Part shown: piece by piece, positions 19,378-28,028 of the stretch
Layout of the letters: every line of letters begins with the position of its first letter
Numbering within the stretch: the first letter of the stretch is position 1
Source: Bog-756 sp963824645
Lineage (GTDB): Bacteria; Actinomycetota; Acidimicrobiia; Acidimicrobiales; RAAP-2
Length of the DNA stretch: 64,000 nt
Reading direction: 5' to 3'
Assembly: GCA_963824645.1 (NCBI GenBank)
Contig: CAWGQC010000014.1
Coordinates: 186,001 to 250,000, forward strand
The notes under the pieces: generated by a model
What the model was told of the DNA's origin: nothing
The model's input: only the letters and a program-made list of their open reading frames with translations
Databases searched by the model: none
Made by a program: the position numbers and the translations under genes

Positions 19378-20520
19378 ATGGACGACGTCGCTATCATCGG
19401 GGTCGGTCTTCACCCCTTCGGCCGCCACGGCGACAAGTCGGCGTTCGAGATGGGCGCCGATGCCATGGAGCTGGCCTTAACCGACGCCGGCGTACCGTGG
19501 AGTGACGTCCAGTGCGCCTTCGGCGGGAGCTGGGAGGTCTGGACTGACCCCGTCACCAGTCTCGTCGGCCTCACCGGCATCCCGTTCATCAACGTGTTCA
19601 GCGCGTGTGCGACCGGCGCCGCCACCATCCAGCAGGCCGCGAACGCCATCCGAGCCGGCACCGGCGACATCGTCATGGCCGTAGGCACCGACAAGCACGC
19701 TCGAGGCTCATTCAAGGGCAACCCGCTTCTCACCAACGTGCCCGCCTGGTACGCCGACAACGGGCAATACGTCACCACCAAGTTCTTCGGCATGAAGATC
19801 AACAAGTACATGCATGACTACGGGGTCTCCTCCGCAACGCTCGCCAAGGTGGCGGCGAAGAACTTTCGCAACGGCGCTCTCAACCCGAAGGCCTTCCGCC
19901 GCAAACCGATCACCGAGGAGGAAATCCTCGGCTCGCAGATGCTCAACTACCCGCTCACCTCATACATGTTCTGTGCTCCCGATGAGGGTGCCGCGGCGGT
20001 CGTACTCTGTCGCGCCGATATCGCCCACCGATACACCGATACACCGATATACGTGAAGGCGACGGCCATCCGCACACGTAACTACGGCGCCTATGAGGTA
20101 AATACGACCTGGGCCTCCGTAGAGGAGGATGTCGCCCCCACCGTGTACGCGTCCCGCTCCGCCTACGAAGTAGCAGGGATCGGCCCCGAGGACGTTGACG
20201 TGATCCAGCTACAGGACACCGATGCGGGCGCCGAGGTCATTCACATGGCTGAGAACGGCTTCTGCGCCAACGGCGAGCAGGAAAAACTCCTGGCCACGGG
20301 CGCCACCGAGATCACCGGCTCAATGCCCGTAAACACCGACGGCGGCCTCATCGCCAACGGTGAACCCATCGGCGCCTCCGGCCTCCGTCAGGTTCACGAG
20401 CTGGTGCTCCAGCTCCGCGGTCAGGCCGGCGACCGCCAGGTCCAAAACCACCCGAGCGTCGGCTACGCCCAGGTCTATGGGGCCCCCGGCATCGCCGCCG
20501 TCACCATCCTGGCCCGCTGA
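19378..20520 (+). CDS. Thiolase-like lipid-transfer protein (acyl-CoA thiolase or aldolase)
   Basis: The protein has 380 residues and a thiolase fold. The N-terminus is VAIIGVGLHPFGRHG, and the usual nucleophile position is kept in FSACATGAATIQQA. The C-terminal half carries MPVNTDGGLIANGEPIGASG, matching the NxxGG.-GHP.GA region of SCP-x thiolases with HP changed to EP. NHPSVGYAQVYGAPG lies where Ltp2 aldolases carry catalytic tyrosines. It could therefore cleave a beta-ketoacyl-CoA, or act as a retro-aldolase with the adjacent DUF35 subunit. The sterol-ring genes later in the window make a steroid or isoprenoid substrate plausible. Confidence 0.85.
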   Translation: MDDVAIIGVGLHPFGRHGDKSAFEMGADAMELALTDAGVPWSDVQCAFGGSWEVWTDPVTSLVGLTGIPFINVFSACATGAATIQQAANAIRAGTGDIVMAVGTDKHARGSFKGNPLLTNVPAWYADNGQYVTTKFFGMKINKYMHDYGVSSATLAKVAAKNFRNGALNPKAFRRKPITEEEILGSQMLNYPLTSYMFCAPDEGAAAVVLCRADIAHRYTDTPIYVKATAIRTRNYGAYEVNTTWASVEEDVAPTVYASRSAYEVAGIGPEDVDVIQLQDTDAGAEVIHMAENGFCANGEQEKLLATGATEITGSMPVNTDGGLIANGEPIGASGLRQVHELVLQLRGQAGDRQVQNHPSVGYAQVYGAPGIAAVTILAR

Positions 20521-21097
20521 GGTCACGCACCGTCTGCCTCCGTTGAACCCACGTTGTGGTTCGCATTTCAGGCGATGCCTGTCCAAGGTGCAGCAAGGGC
20601 ACTGCGGGGATGCGAAGGGGCAGTAGCCGAGTCCTCTTGACTCCTTGAGCAATTACCGGATGGCGGAGTTTGGACGGTACACGACTTTCGACACTGGGAG
20701 CCGAGGCAGTCGCCGCCGCCGCACACCTCGATGCTTCCCAGTGTGTCTGGGAGGGAGACGACGGTCCCGCCGTTCGCGCTGCTGCACGCGTAGCTGGCGT
20801 TTCCTATCGGACGGTTTCTCCGTAGATACCCCCGTGAGAGGGGCCCGAGTGAGAAATCGACCAGTGGATCGCCGAGTGCAGAGTGGTCTCTCCGGTGGCC
20901 GACAGTACCTGGTTATGGGGCCACCCCACCCACTGCGGCCGTGCTACCCGATGCGATGTAACCTCGGCCATGGGTCGGTCCGGGCGGACAAATGCTTTGC
21001 CCTTACCGCAGCGTTCCCCCTTCGATGAGCTTCACCGTGAACTTTTCGCAAATCAACCGGCCGAGGACAGCGGTCGCTTCACCCTCGCCGACCTGAC
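20521..21097. other. Gene-poor stretch with a possible gene remnant
   Basis: About 575 bp. One stretch at about 20694-20825 (+) reads as 43 protein-like residues (LGAEAVAAAAHLDASQ, then VAGVSYRTV) without a start codon or ribosome site. It may be a decayed gene tail. Nothing else is convincing. Confidence 0.3.
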
Positions 21098-22141
21098 GTG
21101 AACTCAGTCCCAAGGGCTCTTCGACCGCTTGGCGTCCACCGAGTGAAAGCACGACCGGACGAGTGGGTCGACGATGCGGGAGCATCGGTGATCGACCCGG
21201 CCGTCCTCGGTCGACTCCGACGCTTGGCGATTCCGCCGGCGTGGACGGACGTCTGGGCGACACCAGATGCCTCTGCGTCAGTGCAGGCGACCGGAGTCGA
21301 CGGACGTGGTCGCACGCAGTACCGGTACTCCCCAGAAGCAGTTGCCCTGGCCACGGATCGGAAGTTCAAGCAGATGCTGGTCTTCGCCGCGGCACTCCCG
21401 GCATTGCGTAAGACCGTCCTCGATGACTTGACCCGGGGAAACCACGATGTGCGGGCCTTCCGCACGGTGACAGCTGCAGTTGTCCGGCTCCTGGACCGTG
21501 GTCTGCTGCGGGTGGGCAATGAGCGCTACGCCCGCGACAACGACACGTACGGATTGACCACCCTGCGACGCAACCAGGTTGCCGTCCACGGACCGACGAT
21601 CACCTTCGACTTCGTCGGAAAGGAGCACCTTGCCCATAAGGTGACCGTCACCGACCGAGCAGCTTCTCGAGTCGTCAGCGCACTCTTGGCCACGGAGAGC
21701 AGCGATGAATTGCCACTCTTCTCTACCGCCGGCGAGCACCCCACACACCTAGTAACGAGCGCTACCGTCAATGCGTACTTGCACGCGCACACGGGCGCGC
21801 CAGCGACGGCGAAGGTGTTCCGAACCTGGGGCGCTACTGTAGCGGCGGTGGCGGTGCTCGCTGGAGCCGAGTCCTCGACGAGCGACCCTCACGTGCCGAA
21901 GGAACTCTTGGCCGCCGGAGCGGCGGCCGCATTGCTCGGCGACACGGTTGCGGTCACCCGCTCGTCGTACATCCACCCGGCTTGGCTCGACGCTGGGCGG
22001 TCTCCCGTCGTCGTCTCCGCCGTTACCGACGCGGCCATTCGCTTGCGATCGCTCTCCGTGACAGTGCTATTCCTGGACCCGGCGATCCAAGCCGCCGTTC
22101 TCTCTGAACTCGCCGACGGTGGCGTGACGACCGATGCGTAG
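21098..22141 (+). CDS. DNA topoisomerase IB (eukaryote/virus-like)
   Basis: The 347-residue protein matches bacterial type IB topoisomerases, which relax supercoils through a 3'-phosphotyrosine intermediate. The N-terminal domain has IPPAWTDVWATPDA and GVDGRGRTQYRYSP. The catalytic domain has RVGNERYARDNDTYGLTTLR, then KVFRTWGATVAAV with a catalytic Arg, and finally SYIHPAWLD, whose Tyr is the nucleophile. The length is normal for the family. The start used is GTG 21098; no better start is visible. Its stop overlaps the next gene by 8 nt, an odd pairing with a secreted protein. Confidence 0.9.
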   Translation: MNSVPRALRPLGVHRVKARPDEWVDDAGASVIDPAVLGRLRRLAIPPAWTDVWATPDASASVQATGVDGRGRTQYRYSPEAVALATDRKFKQMLVFAAALPALRKTVLDDLTRGNHDVRAFRTVTAAVVRLLDRGLLRVGNERYARDNDTYGLTTLRRNQVAVHGPTITFDFVGKEHLAHKVTVTDRAASRVVSALLATESSDELPLFSTAGEHPTHLVTSATVNAYLHAHTGAPATAKVFRTWGATVAAVAVLAGAESSTSDPHVPKELLAAGAAAALLGDTVAVTRSSYIHPAWLDAGRSPVVVSAVTDAAIRLRSLSVTVLFLDPAIQAAVLSELADGGVTTDA

Positions 22142-23117
22142 GTTTAGGATCGGCCGGTGCCTGATCGTCCTGGCTGCCCTCACCTCGTTGCTGGTCCTAA
22201 CGCCTTCGCCCATCGTGGCGTCGGCCCAAAGGTCAGGTGATCCTCTCTACGGCGTCACCATTGACAACATCGGACAGACCAGCACCATCGTGTCGGCAGA
22301 GAGCACACTCCCCGACCGGCCAACGACTCGTGTCTACTTCAACGTTTCGGAACCAGCAAGCTACTACCGAGGTGCGGTTTCCGACGTGAGCTCGGTGAGC
22401 AACGTGATGGGCGAACTGCTTGACTCCAGCGACGTCACACACATCACAACGAGCGAGTTCCAGGCCCGCGTCGAATCCTACCTATCGACTCTCGGCTCAG
22501 CCGTCAATATCTGGGAGATTGGCAACGAAGTCAACGGGGGCTGGACAGGTCCCTACAGTGATGGGTCAGCAAAGCTCACCGAGGCTTATACCGATGTCGC
22601 TGCCCAAGGCGCGACCGCCGCACTTACCCTGTACGCCAACGAGTTTGCCCCAGGCAACTGCGGCGACGGGGTTTCCGAGCTCACTCCTGTCCAGTATTCC
22701 GAGCAATACGTCTCCGCCTCGGTGCGTGATGGCCTCGCCTATGTCTTCGAGAGCTACTACCCGACCCAGTGCCGGAACACTTACCCCACCAACGCCCAGG
22801 TGGCGACTGAGATGGAGCAGCTTCATGACCTGTACCCCAATGCCCTCCTCGGCTTCGGGGAGACCGGGCTGCCTCACCCTGCCACCAAAAGAACGCTCGC
22901 TTCCGCCGAACGGGTGATGTCGTGGGCCTACGGCCTCAATCCGGGACTTCCGTATTACGTCGGGGGAAACTTCTGGTGGTACGCACGACAAGACGCCTTT
23001 AGGGGCAAGAAGCTGCTGGCGTCACAGTTGGCGGCAGCTTTTCAGTCGGAGGCGCTCGCGCTTCACCAGCACCACCAGCAACATGACCGAACCGGTGATC
23101 GTGACGAAGGATCCTAG
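22134..23117 (+). CDS. Secreted glycoside-hydrolase-like protein (clan GH-A type)
   Basis: This 327-residue protein has an N-terminal signal peptide: RRFRIGR, then a hydrophobic run and a cleavage site near ASA/QRSG. The mature part resembles a TIM-barrel glycosidase. IWEIGNEVNGGWTG contains the N-E pair typical of the acid/base in clan GH-A, and LLGFGETGLPHP offers a second Glu at a plausible nucleophile position. The C-terminus is His/Gln-rich (HQHHQQHD). Start codon and topoisomerase stop overlap by 8 nt. The 3' end overlaps the convergent GGDEF-EAL gene by 4 nt. The polysaccharide substrate is unknown. Confidence 0.72.
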   Translation: MRRFRIGRCLIVLAALTSLLVLTPSPIVASAQRSGDPLYGVTIDNIGQTSTIVSAESTLPDRPTTRVYFNVSEPASYYRGAVSDVSSVSNVMGELLDSSDVTHITTSEFQARVESYLSTLGSAVNIWEIGNEVNGGWTGPYSDGSAKLTEAYTDVAAQGATAALTLYANEFAPGNCGDGVSELTPVQYSEQYVSASVRDGLAYVFESYYPTQCRNTYPTNAQVATEMEQLHDLYPNALLGFGETGLPHPATKRTLASAERVMSWAYGLNPGLPYYVGGNFWWYARQDAFRGKKLLASQLAAAFQSEALALHQHHQQHDRTGDRDEGS

Positions 23118-25504
23118 TTTCCGCTTGCCGGCGTGGTGCTTCCGGCGATTGGGCGGGTGGGTCCTAGAATCTGGATTTCGAGGTTCAGAGGTCCGAGGGG
23201 TTTGGCGAGTAGGAATCCCTGAACTTGATCGACATGCTCGGCTCGCAGTTGGTCCAATTGTTGGGTCGTTTCGACTCCTTCGGCGAGAGTCATCAGACCA
23301 AGATCCTTGCCGAGTTGGACGAATGTACCAATCAGCCCCTTGGAATCCGGGGAAGCTGTTATCGCGTTGGTGAAGGAACGGTCGATCTTGAGACAGTCGA
23401 CGGGGAGCTGTTGGAGATAGGCAAGAGAGGAATAGCCGGTACCGAAATCGTCGATGGCGATCCTGACGCCAAGATCGTGAATGGCTTGGAGCCGTCGGGC
23501 GGTCTCGGCGACATTGCGCATGACTGCGGTCTCGGTGACCTCGATGGTGAGCGAGGTAGGGGCAAGACCACTTATAGCCAGCGCGTCCGTGATGTGGTCA
23601 ATAATGTCGTCGTCATCCACCTGTCGGCCAGAGACGTTAACTGAGATGCTCAGGCTGTCACCCTGCGAGTGCCAGTTCGCCATTTGCTGACAGGCTTGAC
23701 CCAATACCCAGCGACCCACCTCTCTGATCTGGCCGGTTCGTTCTAGAACCGGAATGAACTCGTCGGGGCCGACGATCCCCCGGACGGGATGATCCCAACG
23801 CAGTAGTGCCTCCACTCCCTGGAGGGTGAGGTCGTCGAGCCTATAGATCGGCTGGAAGACGAGACGGAACTGGCCTGCTTCCAGCGCAGAACGCAGATCA
23901 AACTCGAGCTCCATGTGATGTTGTATCCCGGTCTGCATGTCAGGGTCGAAGATCTCATAGCGGTTCTTGCCCGCGGCCTTGGCTTGGTAAAGGGCCACGT
24001 CTGCGTCCCGCAGCAGGTCCCCCGGATCGAGTCGGTCCCCGATGGCAATACCGATGCTGGCGTTGATGGTCAATGGCCTCGTGGCACCCTCCAATTCGAA
24101 CGGTCGATGCATGACTTCCAGGAGCCGATGTGCGACAAGCTCCGGATCAGCATCGGGACATGCGCCGTCGAGCAGCACAACGAATTCATCGCCACCCATC
24201 CGGCCGATGGTGTCGGCATCGCGCAGCGTGCTCTGGAGGCGAGCTGCGACCGCCACCAACAGTCGGTCTCCAGCCGGGTGGCCTAACGAGTCATTGACGC
24301 TCTTGAATTCGTCGAGATCGACATACAGGGCCGCGCCGGTGGTCTCCTGTCGACGGCCGCGAGCCAAGAGCCGCTCGATACGATCCATGATCAATGCCCT
24401 GTTAGGTAGCCCCGTCAGAGAGTCGTGCAGCGCCTGATAGCGCAACTCGCCGGTTTGTTCTCCGATTACTCGACGAGCCCGGGCCCGCCCGGTGCCCAAA
24501 ACGACGAGCAACAGGCCGAGGAGAAAGCTCACCAGGACATCCGCAGCCAACAGGGCCAGCGCGTCATTGTTGTCAACCACGGCGCTCGAACCTACGGCGC
24601 CGAAAGTGGAAACGGTCCAGCCGTTGTAAAAGCTGACTGTCGCCGACGCCGCGCCGTGCGGAGCTCTTCCGGCTCGAAACACCACGTTCGATGATCCCGA
24701 GTGGTAATGCAACGTCACTGCGGTATTCGGATGGCCCCGTAGCGCCCGGTTGATCACCACCTGCGGCATGACCGCCATCCCGACCCAACCAAGGAATGCA
24801 CGGCGGCGCTCCGCCACGGTACTGGGCACCACCCCTCCCTGGTACACCGGCGTAAGGATGGACAGCAGTGTGGTTGTCGGAGACTCAATGGGAAGGTATG
24901 CACCTATGCCCGAGTCTCGTGCAGACAGTGATGCGGACCCCACAGGACCGGTGGCACAGTAATCGGTACCAGCGGAAAATGCCGACTGTGCGTTCCTGTT
25001 GACCTCGGCTGTGGCGAGGCAGTAGTACGGACGATTGCCTGGCGGCTCCACTTGAAAGGAGCCGTTCGCAGCCAAACGACCCGCTGGATCGAGCACGGCT
25101 TGTGCGGCGAAGGCGGGCAGATTTGCAGCCGGGACGATCACGGAGTGCCCGATGCCCACAACCTCGGGGTACCGGACCAGCAAACTCACCGAGCGGGCCC
25201 AAATACCGAACTGGAGGTTGGATGCCTTAGGATTCCCAGCGATGAAACCGCTGGCACTCACGATCAGGTCTTGTTCGTGCTGGATTCCAAGTTGAAGTGT
25301 CGACGTAATGTCGGCGGAGGATGAGATGAAATCTTGATGTGACTTTGCTCCGTTTCCACTCGCTATTGAATTCGCGGCGACGACCGAACCCGCCATGCCG
25401 CCGACCACCAACAGTGCGGCCAGTACTACCCACACACGATGACGTTTCGAACCCCTGCGCAGGTACGTTTCGGCGCCCGATGACTCACCAGAGGGCTTGT
25501 CCAT
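23114..25504 (-). CDS. CHASE-GGDEF-EAL membrane protein (c-di-GMP turnover)
   Basis: The product is about 796 residues from the ATG at 25504, which has GGAG five bases upstream; 25519 lacks this. A helix near residues 25-45 leads to an extracytoplasmic CHASE domain, then a second helix near 315-335. The diguanylate cyclase domain keeps the active motif MGGDEFVVLLDG. The phosphodiesterase domain keeps GVEALLRWDHP (EAL), DDFGTGYSSL and LAEGVET. Both catalytic sites look intact, so it could make or degrade cyclic di-GMP in response to an extracellular ligand. It is convergent with the secreted glycosidase gene, and a second EAL protein lies at 56.6 kb. Confidence 0.93.
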   Translation of the reverse strand: MDKPSGESSGAETYLRRGSKRHRVWVVLAALLVVGGMAGSVVAANSIASGNGAKSHQDFISSSADITSTLQLGIQHEQDLIVSASGFIAGNPKASNLQFGIWARSVSLLVRYPEVVGIGHSVIVPAANLPAFAAQAVLDPAGRLAANGSFQVEPPGNRPYYCLATAEVNRNAQSAFSAGTDYCATGPVGSASLSARDSGIGAYLPIESPTTTLLSILTPVYQGGVVPSTVAERRRAFLGWVGMAVMPQVVINRALRGHPNTAVTLHYHSGSSNVVFRAGRAPHGAASATVSFYNGWTVSTFGAVGSSAVVDNNDALALLAADVLVSFLLGLLLVVLGTGRARARRVIGEQTGELRYQALHDSLTGLPNRALIMDRIERLLARGRRQETTGAALYVDLDEFKSVNDSLGHPAGDRLLVAVAARLQSTLRDADTIGRMGGDEFVVLLDGACPDADPELVAHRLLEVMHRPFELEGATRPLTINASIGIAIGDRLDPGDLLRDADVALYQAKAAGKNRYEIFDPDMQTGIQHHMELEFDLRSALEAGQFRLVFQPIYRLDDLTLQGVEALLRWDHPVRGIVGPDEFIPVLERTGQIREVGRWVLGQACQQMANWHSQGDSLSISVNVSGRQVDDDDIIDHITDALAISGLAPTSLTIEVTETAVMRNVAETARRLQAIHDLGVRIAIDDFGTGYSSLAYLQQLPVDCLKIDRSFTNAITASPDSKGLIGTFVQLGKDLGLMTLAEGVETTQQLDQLRAEHVDQVQGFLLAKPLGPLNLEIQILGPTRPIAGSTTPASGN

Positions 25505-25661
25505 CGACACTCCGAACATCGAACATCGAAATCAGCCCAAATTGGGCTCTACGGCATAGATCGGCATCCGACGCCGAGACCTGAACTGATTCCTGACAGG
25601 TGTCAGCAACGGCTGAACACTGACAGCTGGGCTCAGCTGTCGGACCGAAACTGCAATTATG

Positions 25662-25979
25662 TCAGCCCACAGACGACGGCGTAGCGTCTGATTCACCTGC
25701 CGTCTCCAGTATCGCGAGCAACGATTTGATGTCGAGGTCGCGTTGAAAGGGCAGTCTGAGGGGCAGGTGGGTTCGCACGTGGTAGACGTTGCGACGCCCC
25801 TCCCTCTCACGATCGATATACCCCGTACTGGCGAGGTCAGCGACAATGCGCTGGGCTGCGCGCTCTGTGATCTCCAGCAAGTCGGCGATGTCTCGGATAC
25901 GAATGCGCGGATCACGGGCCATCAGAAGCAACGCGTTTCCGTGGTTTGTGAGCAGCCGAAAATCTGGAACGGTGCGCAA
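25662..25979 (-). CDS. Small winged-helix transcriptional regulator
   Basis: This is a compact DNA-binding protein of about 105 residues. FRLLTNHGNALLLMARDP leads to a helix-turn-helix, IRIRDIADLLEITERAAQRI, and a wing, GYIDREREGRRNVYHV. The layout resembles MarR/ArsR-type single-domain regulators. The start is uncertain: the longest frame begins with TTG at 25979, with GGAGG 13 bases upstream. The upstream region contains two AGTATA copies (TATACT on this strand), likely promoter elements. The divergent surface-protein locus starts 200 bp away and may be its target. Confidence 0.75.
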   Translation of the reverse strand: MRTVPDFRLLTNHGNALLLMARDPRIRIRDIADLLEITERAAQRIVADLASTGYIDREREGRRNVYHVRTHLPLRLPFQRDLDIKSLLAILETAGESDATPSSVG

Positions 25980-26011
25980 GGTATCGGTCGGCCTCCCCTT
26001 TGGTCGAGCTC

Positions 26012-26099
26012 AGTATAGCGACAAAGTATACCCGGTACATAATTAGTGAGACCCAACACGTGTATTTCAAACCATGATAACTTTGTCTGGTATAGTACC
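26012..26099. promoter_or_regulatory. Divergent promoter region with symmetric elements
   Basis: AGTATA occurs at 26012-26017 and 26025-26030, each giving a TATACT -10-like box on the minus strand for the winged-helix gene. GGTATAGTACC at 26089-26099 is a palindrome that includes TATAGT, a -10-like box for the plus-strand surface-protein locus. Assignment is by consensus only. Confidence 0.45.
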
Positions 26100-26180
26100 C
26101 AACAGCCGACCGAGGGGCATCCGAGGCCGACGAAGCGAGTGGGACGTCCGGTCCCGCTCTTGCATCGGAACGGGGGCACA

Positions 26181-27441
26181 ATGATCCGCAATTCAGTTTT
26201 CGTCGCTAGTTCAGGCGTCCTTTTGGCTGCGGCCACCATCCTGACCGCTGTGCCAGTTGGTGCCGCGACCCCAGCTACGTTCACGCTGAGCGCGGGCGCA
26301 CTGTCGATCAGTGCGCCGACCGCTGGCGTCTCCCTCGGATCGCAGTTGGCTTCCACCACGTCGAGCGTGATCAGCGGCTCACTCGGGGTCGTCACTGTCA
26401 CCGACCAGCGAGGAGGCACCACGACGTGGACGGCGTCGGCAATCTCGACCGCATTCACACCGCCGGCCTCTCGCGGGTGCATCCTCCAACGACCCCATAG
26501 GTTCGTACATCGTCTACCGACTGGCCCCAGGGACCAGCCTTACTCGCAGTCTCGAGATCGACAACACGACCCACTCGATCATCGATGTTTCGGTGTATCC
26601 AGCCGCTGCAAGCATCGTTCGGGGTCGCTTTGCCTTCGCTCCCAGCCATGACGGTAATGAGCTGTCGGATTGGACATCGGTGAGTACCGATCTGATCCGC
26701 CTAACGCCGGGTGCTGAGGCATTCGACACGCTCACGATCAGCGTGCCCGGTAGCGCTTCAGCTGGCGAGCGCTACGGAGTCGTCTGGGCCCAAGTGTCTG
26801 CAACCCCAGTGGCCGGAGGCGGCGTTACGCTGGTGAGCCGAGTCGGCGTCCGGATGTACCTCTCAATCGGCCCCGGCAGCGGGCCGTCGTCCGGTTTCAC
26901 CATCGGGCGGCTCGCCGCTGAGCGCTCGACAGCCGGTGCACGGTTCGTCGTCGCAAGGATCCACAACAGCGGTCAGAGCACACTCGACATGAGCGGCAAT
27001 CTGTCGCTCTCAAATGGACCGGACGGGCTTCAAGCCGGACCCTTCGCAGCAACATTGGGTACCGTCATTGCGCCCGGTGTCTCGGAACCAGTCACCGTGC
27101 TGCTCGGCTCGGACCTCCCTCGCGGACCTTGGCAAGCGGACCTATCACTCACGAGTGGACCTCTCCATCACTCAGTTGTCGACATGATCACGTTCCCCCC
27201 GGACCCCATGCCGGCGAAACCTCGGGCGACTGCTGGGTTCCCGATGTTGCTCCTCATTGTCATTGTCTTGATCGCCATGCTGGCACTCAACGCTCTCGGG
27301 CTTCTCATTTCCCGACGCACGAAGACCAGAGTGTCTGGCGGAGCGCTTGCAAGCGCAGGTACGTCACGAGCGAGGCTCGACACCACCTCATCCGTTCCTC
27401 CACTTCTGGCGAGAGCTCGTCAATCGCGGGATCACCGATAG
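26181..27441 (+). pseudogene. Surface proteins (WxL-like + DUF916-like), fused out of frame
   Basis: The ATG at 26181 starts a secreted protein: MIRNSVFVASSGVLL signal region, then LGVVTVTDQRGGTTTWTAS, like actinobacterial WxL-type surface domains. The frame ends in nonsense from about 26470. In another frame from about 26470 the sequence reads DPIGSYIVYRLAPGTSLTRS, VYPAAASIVRGRFAFAP, GERYGVVWAQVSA and VSRVGVRMYLSIGPG. It closes with a C-terminal membrane helix (FPMLLLIVIVLIAMLALNAL) and a basic tail, as in DUF916-like anchored proteins. The first gene lacks its C-terminus and the second its signal peptide, so a deletion joining two neighbouring genes is the simplest reading. The second part from 26593 could still be translated without export. 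Confidence 0.7.
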
Positions 27442-27481
27442 TGGCCTATAACGCGGCCATGCCGAGAGAGTAGAGACCAAT

Positions 27482-27691
27482 ATGTCTGGCACAGAACCGA
27501 CCTTCTGCCCACTGGATCGAGACACAGAGATCGACGCCGTTAGAGGGCAGCTGGACATTCTTGTCAACTTGCGTTATCGGACCGGCCTGTCCGTTGGGGA
27601 GGCCGGTCGCTACCAGGAGCTATGCCGGAGCGAGCGGGCTTTGCTCCATTCCGTCGGCTCCAGTGGCCACACCCCAGATAACCCTCGCTGA
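27482..27691 (+). CDS. Small hypothetical protein
   Basis: The 69-residue product has two acidic/hydrophobic helices (DRDTEIDAVRGQLDILVNL, then SVGEAGRYQELCRSERALL) and looks like a short helical-hairpin cytoplasmic protein. It lies 40 bp after the surface-protein locus on the same strand. Similar short proteins are common in actinobacteria; I do not recognise the family. Only a weak ribosome site precedes the ATG. Confidence 0.5.
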   Translation: MSGTEPTFCPLDRDTEIDAVRGQLDILVNLRYRTGLSVGEAGRYQELCRSERALLHSVGSSGHTPDNPR

Positions 27692-27803
27692 GTGAAAGCC
27701 GTTACCATCGAACTCCAGGCCGCTATCCACCGCTCGACGCGCACGGATCGCGCACGAAACGAATTCGACCGCGAGTCAGCCAAGACCTGCATGGCCGATC
27801 ACC

Positions 27804-28028
27804 TCAGGTGACCACTCTTTCCAATAGGACGGCACGACGAGGGCACTCGGTCGCGGCCCGGGCGGCCAGCTGTGCCAGCTCGATCGACACTGGCGTCCCG
27901 TCCACCACCGGATAGCCCCACTCGTCGAGGGTGATCCGCTCAGGGAGTAATTCAGCACAGTAGCCGTAGGCGTCGCAGGCCACCGGGTCGACGCGGACCC
28001 TGATGGCCACCCGGGTCGCGGTGCTCAC
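27804..28028 (-). CDS. Ferredoxin, [3Fe-4S]-type
   Basis: This 74-residue ferredoxin is read from a GTG at 28028 that overlaps the upstream stop as GTGA. VDPVACDAYGYCAELLPE and TECPRRAVLL give three cysteines in the CxxxxxC...CP arrangement of actinobacterial [3Fe-4S] ferredoxins, where the second Cys of a CxxCxxC motif is missing. It is the last gene of the redox operon. It may take electrons from, or give them to, the NuoF-like protein translated just before it. P450 partnership, common for this ferredoxin type, is less likely because no P450 is nearby. Confidence 0.85.
   Translation of the reverse strand: MSTATRVAIRVRVDPVACDAYGYCAELLPERITLDEWGYPVVDGTPVSIELAQLAARAATECPRRAVLLERVVT

Noticed and set aside
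20645..21028. 127-residue frame before topoisomerase IB
   Set aside because: Arg/Cys-rich, antiphase to a more protein-like relic in the same DNA; not supported.
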